Program-made: the position numbers and the translations under genes
Notes under the pieces: generated by a model
Database searches by the model: none
What the model saw: only the letters and a program-made list of their open reading frames with translations
What the model was told of the DNA's origin: nothing
From: an uncultured Bacteroidales bacterium
GTDB taxonomy: Bacteria; Bacteroidota; Bacteroidia; Bacteroidales; UBA932
Reading direction: 5' to 3'
DNA length: 34,467 nucleotides
Assembly (NCBI GenBank): GCA_944325505.1
Contig: CALVAJ010000029.1
Span: 1 to 34,467, forward strand
Shown: positions 32,260-34,467 of the stretch, piece after piece
Numbering within the stretch: the first letter of the stretch is position 1
How the letters are laid out: every line of letters begins with the position of its first letter

Positions 32260-33432
32260 ATGGGACATGAAAAAAGCGGACTGAAAGCATGGCTGCCGGT
32301 TATAGGGCTTACATTTTCAGCATTCATTTTCAATACATCGGAATTCATTCCGATAGGGCTTCTGTCTGACATCGCGGCCGATTTCAGCATTACCGAATCG
32401 CACGCCGGACTCATGATTACAGTGTATGCCTGGGTCGTGGCCCTGGCTTCCCTGCCTCTCATGCTGGTATTCGCGAAGACCGAAAGCAAGAAACTGATGC
32501 TTTCGATAACGGCGCTTTTCGTTGTCAGCCATGTGCTGTCGGGACTTGCATCCGATTTCTACATGCTCATGCTCTCAAGGATGGGCGTTGCCTGTGCCCA
32601 TGCCATATTCTGGTCGATAGTCACCCCTCTCGCCGTCAAAACCGCTCCTGAAGGGAAGCAGTCTACGGCACTGAGTTTCATCGTATCGGGCTCATCCATT
32701 GCAATGATTGTCGGACTGCCGCTCGGACGCACCATAGGACTGTACGCAGGATGGCGGGCAACTTTCCTGATAATCGGTGCAGTAGCCCTTATGATACTGT
32801 GCATACTCGCTCTCGTACTGAAAAAGACACCGGGAGAAAGCAATTTCTCGATCAGGAAACTTCCCGCCCTTTTCAAGACCCCGGCCCTTCTTGGAATCTA
32901 CCTCATCACTGTGATAGCCATCACCGGACATTTCACAGGGTATAGCTATATCGAGCCTTTCATGGGACAGGTCGCAGGAATGGGCAGCACTCTGATTACA
33001 CTTGTCCTCACTCTTTTCGGAGTCGTGGGAATTTTCGGAAGTGTCATCTTTTCCAAATTCTACGACAGACATCCCGGTTTTTTCATAAAATACGCAGTAT
33101 CAGGAATATGCATTTTCCTTCTGCTGCTTCAGGCTGCATCGTTCAGCATCTGGTCCGAGTTCCTTCTGTGCGTATTCTGGGGCCTGGCGATAAACAGCTA
33201 CAACCTTGTTTTCCAGTCTGAAATAATACGGAACGCACCTCAAGGGACGGCAGTAGCCATGTCCATTTATTCAGGAATCTACAACGTGGGCATAGGCACC
33301 GGTGCGCTTGTCGGAGGAGCCGTCTGCGACGGGATAGGAATACAGTATATCGGATATGTAGGCGGAACGATTGTCCTTATCGCGCTGGTCTACGGAGCGA
33401 AAAAGCTTTTCCCTGTACTTGCCGGGAAATAA
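32260..33432 (+). CDS. MFS exporter, DHA1/sugar-efflux (AraJ/SotB-like) type
   Basis: This 390-residue inner-membrane protein has twelve hydrophobic segments. The N-terminal FNTSEFIPIGLLSDIAADF (about residues 24-42) is the signature region of AraJ/SotB/YdhP-type DHA1 exporters, with the conserved Glu inside the first helix. MGVACAHAIFWSIVTPLAVK and GLPLGRTIGLYAGWRATF form the later MFS motifs. These proteins expel sugars, drugs or other small molecules by proton antiport. The gene has its own -7 box and is separated from the lipoprotein gene by about 50 bases. Substrate unknown. Confidence 0.9.
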   Translation: MGHEKSGLKAWLPVIGLTFSAFIFNTSEFIPIGLLSDIAADFSITESHAGLMITVYAWVVALASLPLMLVFAKTESKKLMLSITALFVVSHVLSGLASDFYMLMLSRMGVACAHAIFWSIVTPLAVKTAPEGKQSTALSFIVSGSSIAMIVGLPLGRTIGLYAGWRATFLIIGAVALMILCILALVLKKTPGESNFSIRKLPALFKTPALLGIYLITVIAITGHFTGYSYIEPFMGQVAGMGSTLITLVLTLFGVVGIFGSVIFSKFYDRHPGFFIKYAVSGICIFLLLLQAASFSIWSEFLLCVFWGLAINSYNLVFQSEIIRNAPQGTAVAMSIYSGIYNVGIGTGALVGGAVCDGIGIQYIGYVGGTIVLIALVYGAKKLFPVLAGK

Positions 33433-33533
33433 AGTGATTACTGCTCCGGGAAACTTTCATCTTGAAAACTGTCATCCTCATGCAGCCTGGCTTCCTTGCG
33501 GACCTTGACCGGAATCCTGTCTGCCATATCTTC

Positions 33534-34358
33534 TTATTTCCCGGCCTGGATAAACGCCGGTGCGGGGAAATGCATTCCTGCCATAACCAGGGAACTGTCC
33601 GACGCATACTTCAGAACTTCCTTCCTGGCAGATACCGCCGCCGGGAAATCCATATCATATGAAGCACAGATTTCAGGGTACTCCATCTGCAGAGCCACAC
33701 CATGCATCAGGTCCCCTACAATCAGGAAGTCACCTACCTTGTAAACAGTGTGCCCCGGGGTGTGGCCAGGTGCATCGATGCTGAGGACATTACCCGGAAG
33801 AGTGTCTCCTGACATAAAAAGGTTCAAACGGCCTTCATACGCTGACAAGGCCTTCTCTACCGGTCCTTTACGGTCATCTGGCATGGCCATCCAGGCATCA
33901 TACTCCTTCTTGGAAGCATATACCTTGGCATTGGTGAATACTGGCTGACCGTCTTTCAGCATACCTCCTATATGGTCACCATGAAAATGAGTGATATACA
34001 GATAATCAATCTCTTCCGGAGCAACTCCCAACGCATTGAGAGAAGAGAGCATACGGCTGTCAGGCATCCCGAGCCCCGTATCGAACAACATCTTCTTGCC
34101 ACCCGTTTCCACAAGGAAGACACTCACGGTAGAAGGGACGCCGGTCTGTAAGCCAAGACCGGCCACAAGACTGTCTGAGGCATCTGGGAAGAGAGAACGC
34201 TCCATAAGGCGCTCCTTAGCGTTGTCCTGAATCCAGGTTATTCTGATTCCGTCCGTCTGCAAAGTCTTGGTACCTTCGGGTCCGTCAACGGAATTCCCGC
34301 ATGAAGCAACGGTCAAAAGCGCCGCCGCAACCGCCACTGAGTTAAAATGCCAGTTCAT
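33534..34358 (-). CDS. MBL-fold metallohydrolase lipoprotein
   Basis: This 274-residue protein has a lipoprotein signal (AAALLTVASC, Cys20 at the lipobox) followed by a metallo-beta-lactamase fold. The metal motif is THFHGDH (residues 123-129; His124, His126, Asp128, His129), then PGHTPGHT and MHFPAP toward the end supply the later His ligands. LFDTGLGMPD (91-100) is typical of the lactonase/AttM-like and general MBL hydrolase group. It would be anchored in the envelope, facing the periplasm or outer surface. It is convergent with the MFS gene (101 bases apart). Activity is probably hydrolysis of a lactone or ester, but this is inference. A -7 box lies upstream. Confidence 0.9.
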   Translation of the reverse strand: MNWHFNSVAVAAALLTVASCGNSVDGPEGTKTLQTDGIRITWIQDNAKERLMERSLFPDASDSLVAGLGLQTGVPSTVSVFLVETGGKKMLFDTGLGMPDSRMLSSLNALGVAPEEIDYLYITHFHGDHIGGMLKDGQPVFTNAKVYASKKEYDAWMAMPDDRKGPVEKALSAYEGRLNLFMSGDTLPGNVLSIDAPGHTPGHTVYKVGDFLIVGDLMHGVALQMEYPEICASYDMDFPAAVSARKEVLKYASDSSLVMAGMHFPAPAFIQAGK

Positions 34359-34392
34359 GGTTTTTCAATATTAATCCAACATATTTTCAATG

Positions 34393-34400
34393 CAAAGTTA
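34393..34400 (-). promoter_or_regulatory. -7 promoter box for the MBL lipoprotein gene
   Basis: TAACTTTG followed by CA lies 35 bases upstream of the MBL ATG on the minus strand. The -33 position is not a clear match. The remaining 67 bases to the window end hold no recognised feature. Confidence 0.45.
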
Positions 34401-34467
34401 CTACAAAAAAGTGAAATGCGGAAAGATATAGTGATAGAATTGAGTTACAAGGGTTTTGGTTGAAGTG

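Noticed and set aside
34416-34463. 15-codon frame (MRKDIVIELSYKGFG) at the right edge
   Set aside because: Too short, with no promoter or family resemblance; treated as chance.

Overview
The window looks like chromosomal DNA of a gut-type Bacteroidales bacterium. Several independent signs support this. Promoters follow the Bacteroidetes pattern (TTTG, about 19-21 bases, TAnnTTTG), and starts have no obvious Shine-Dalgarno sequence. It carries a surE-lpxB pair, a lipoprotein thioredoxin with a DUF4369-like N-terminus, a DUF3667 protein, a TonB-dependent receptor, and signal peptides cut just before Gln. The genus cannot be fixed from the sequence alone. Almost all of the window is ordinary chromosome. 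I see no tRNA, CRISPR array, prophage or insertion sequence.

Layout. 1-418 is a non-coding spacer with a leftward and a rightward promoter and the first copy of a structured repeat. 419-2213 holds two dehydrogenase/epimerase genes. 2374-6577 holds a CobW-type metal GTPase with a His-rich linker, a HAD phosphatase and a Gdx/SugE-like SMR exporter (both leftward), then cupin and MATE genes (rightward). A second repeat copy separates MATE from leftward gdhA. Leftward GNAT and EamA genes follow. 9764-12566 is a two-gene unit (Gfo/Idh/MocA oxidoreductase plus a double DUF1080 protein) that fits oxidation and cleavage through 3-keto glycosides, closed by a strong terminator shared with leftward gap. 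13767-15910 is surE-lpxB. 15893-21598 is a leftward envelope cluster: DUF349 protein, yidC, a YggS-type PLP protein and a DUF3667 membrane protein. trmD diverges from it and is followed by a stand-alone promoter and terminator that may enclose a small RNA of about 90 nt.

22651-25205 is a TonB-dependent receptor under a TPP riboswitch, so it is probably a thiamin or thiamin-precursor importer. Then come a small exported protein, a glutaminyl cyclase and pyrG (leftward), a membrane methyltransferase/reductase-like gene and an OYE-type flavin oxidoreductase (rightward), rnpB, a TlpA-like lipoprotein, an MFS exporter and a leftward MBL-fold lipoprotein.

The most unusual feature is a roughly 90-nt structured repeat present three times (104-194, 6603-6693, 30664-30752). 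The first two copies are near-identical and in opposite orientation. The third is diverged in sequence but keeps the same fold, with compensating base changes, and it sits inside rnpB in the P3-helix region of the RNase P RNA. Other leads are the possible small RNA after trmD, and the leader of the TPP-controlled receptor, which has a palindrome at the predicted transcription start and a 9-codon upstream reading frame.
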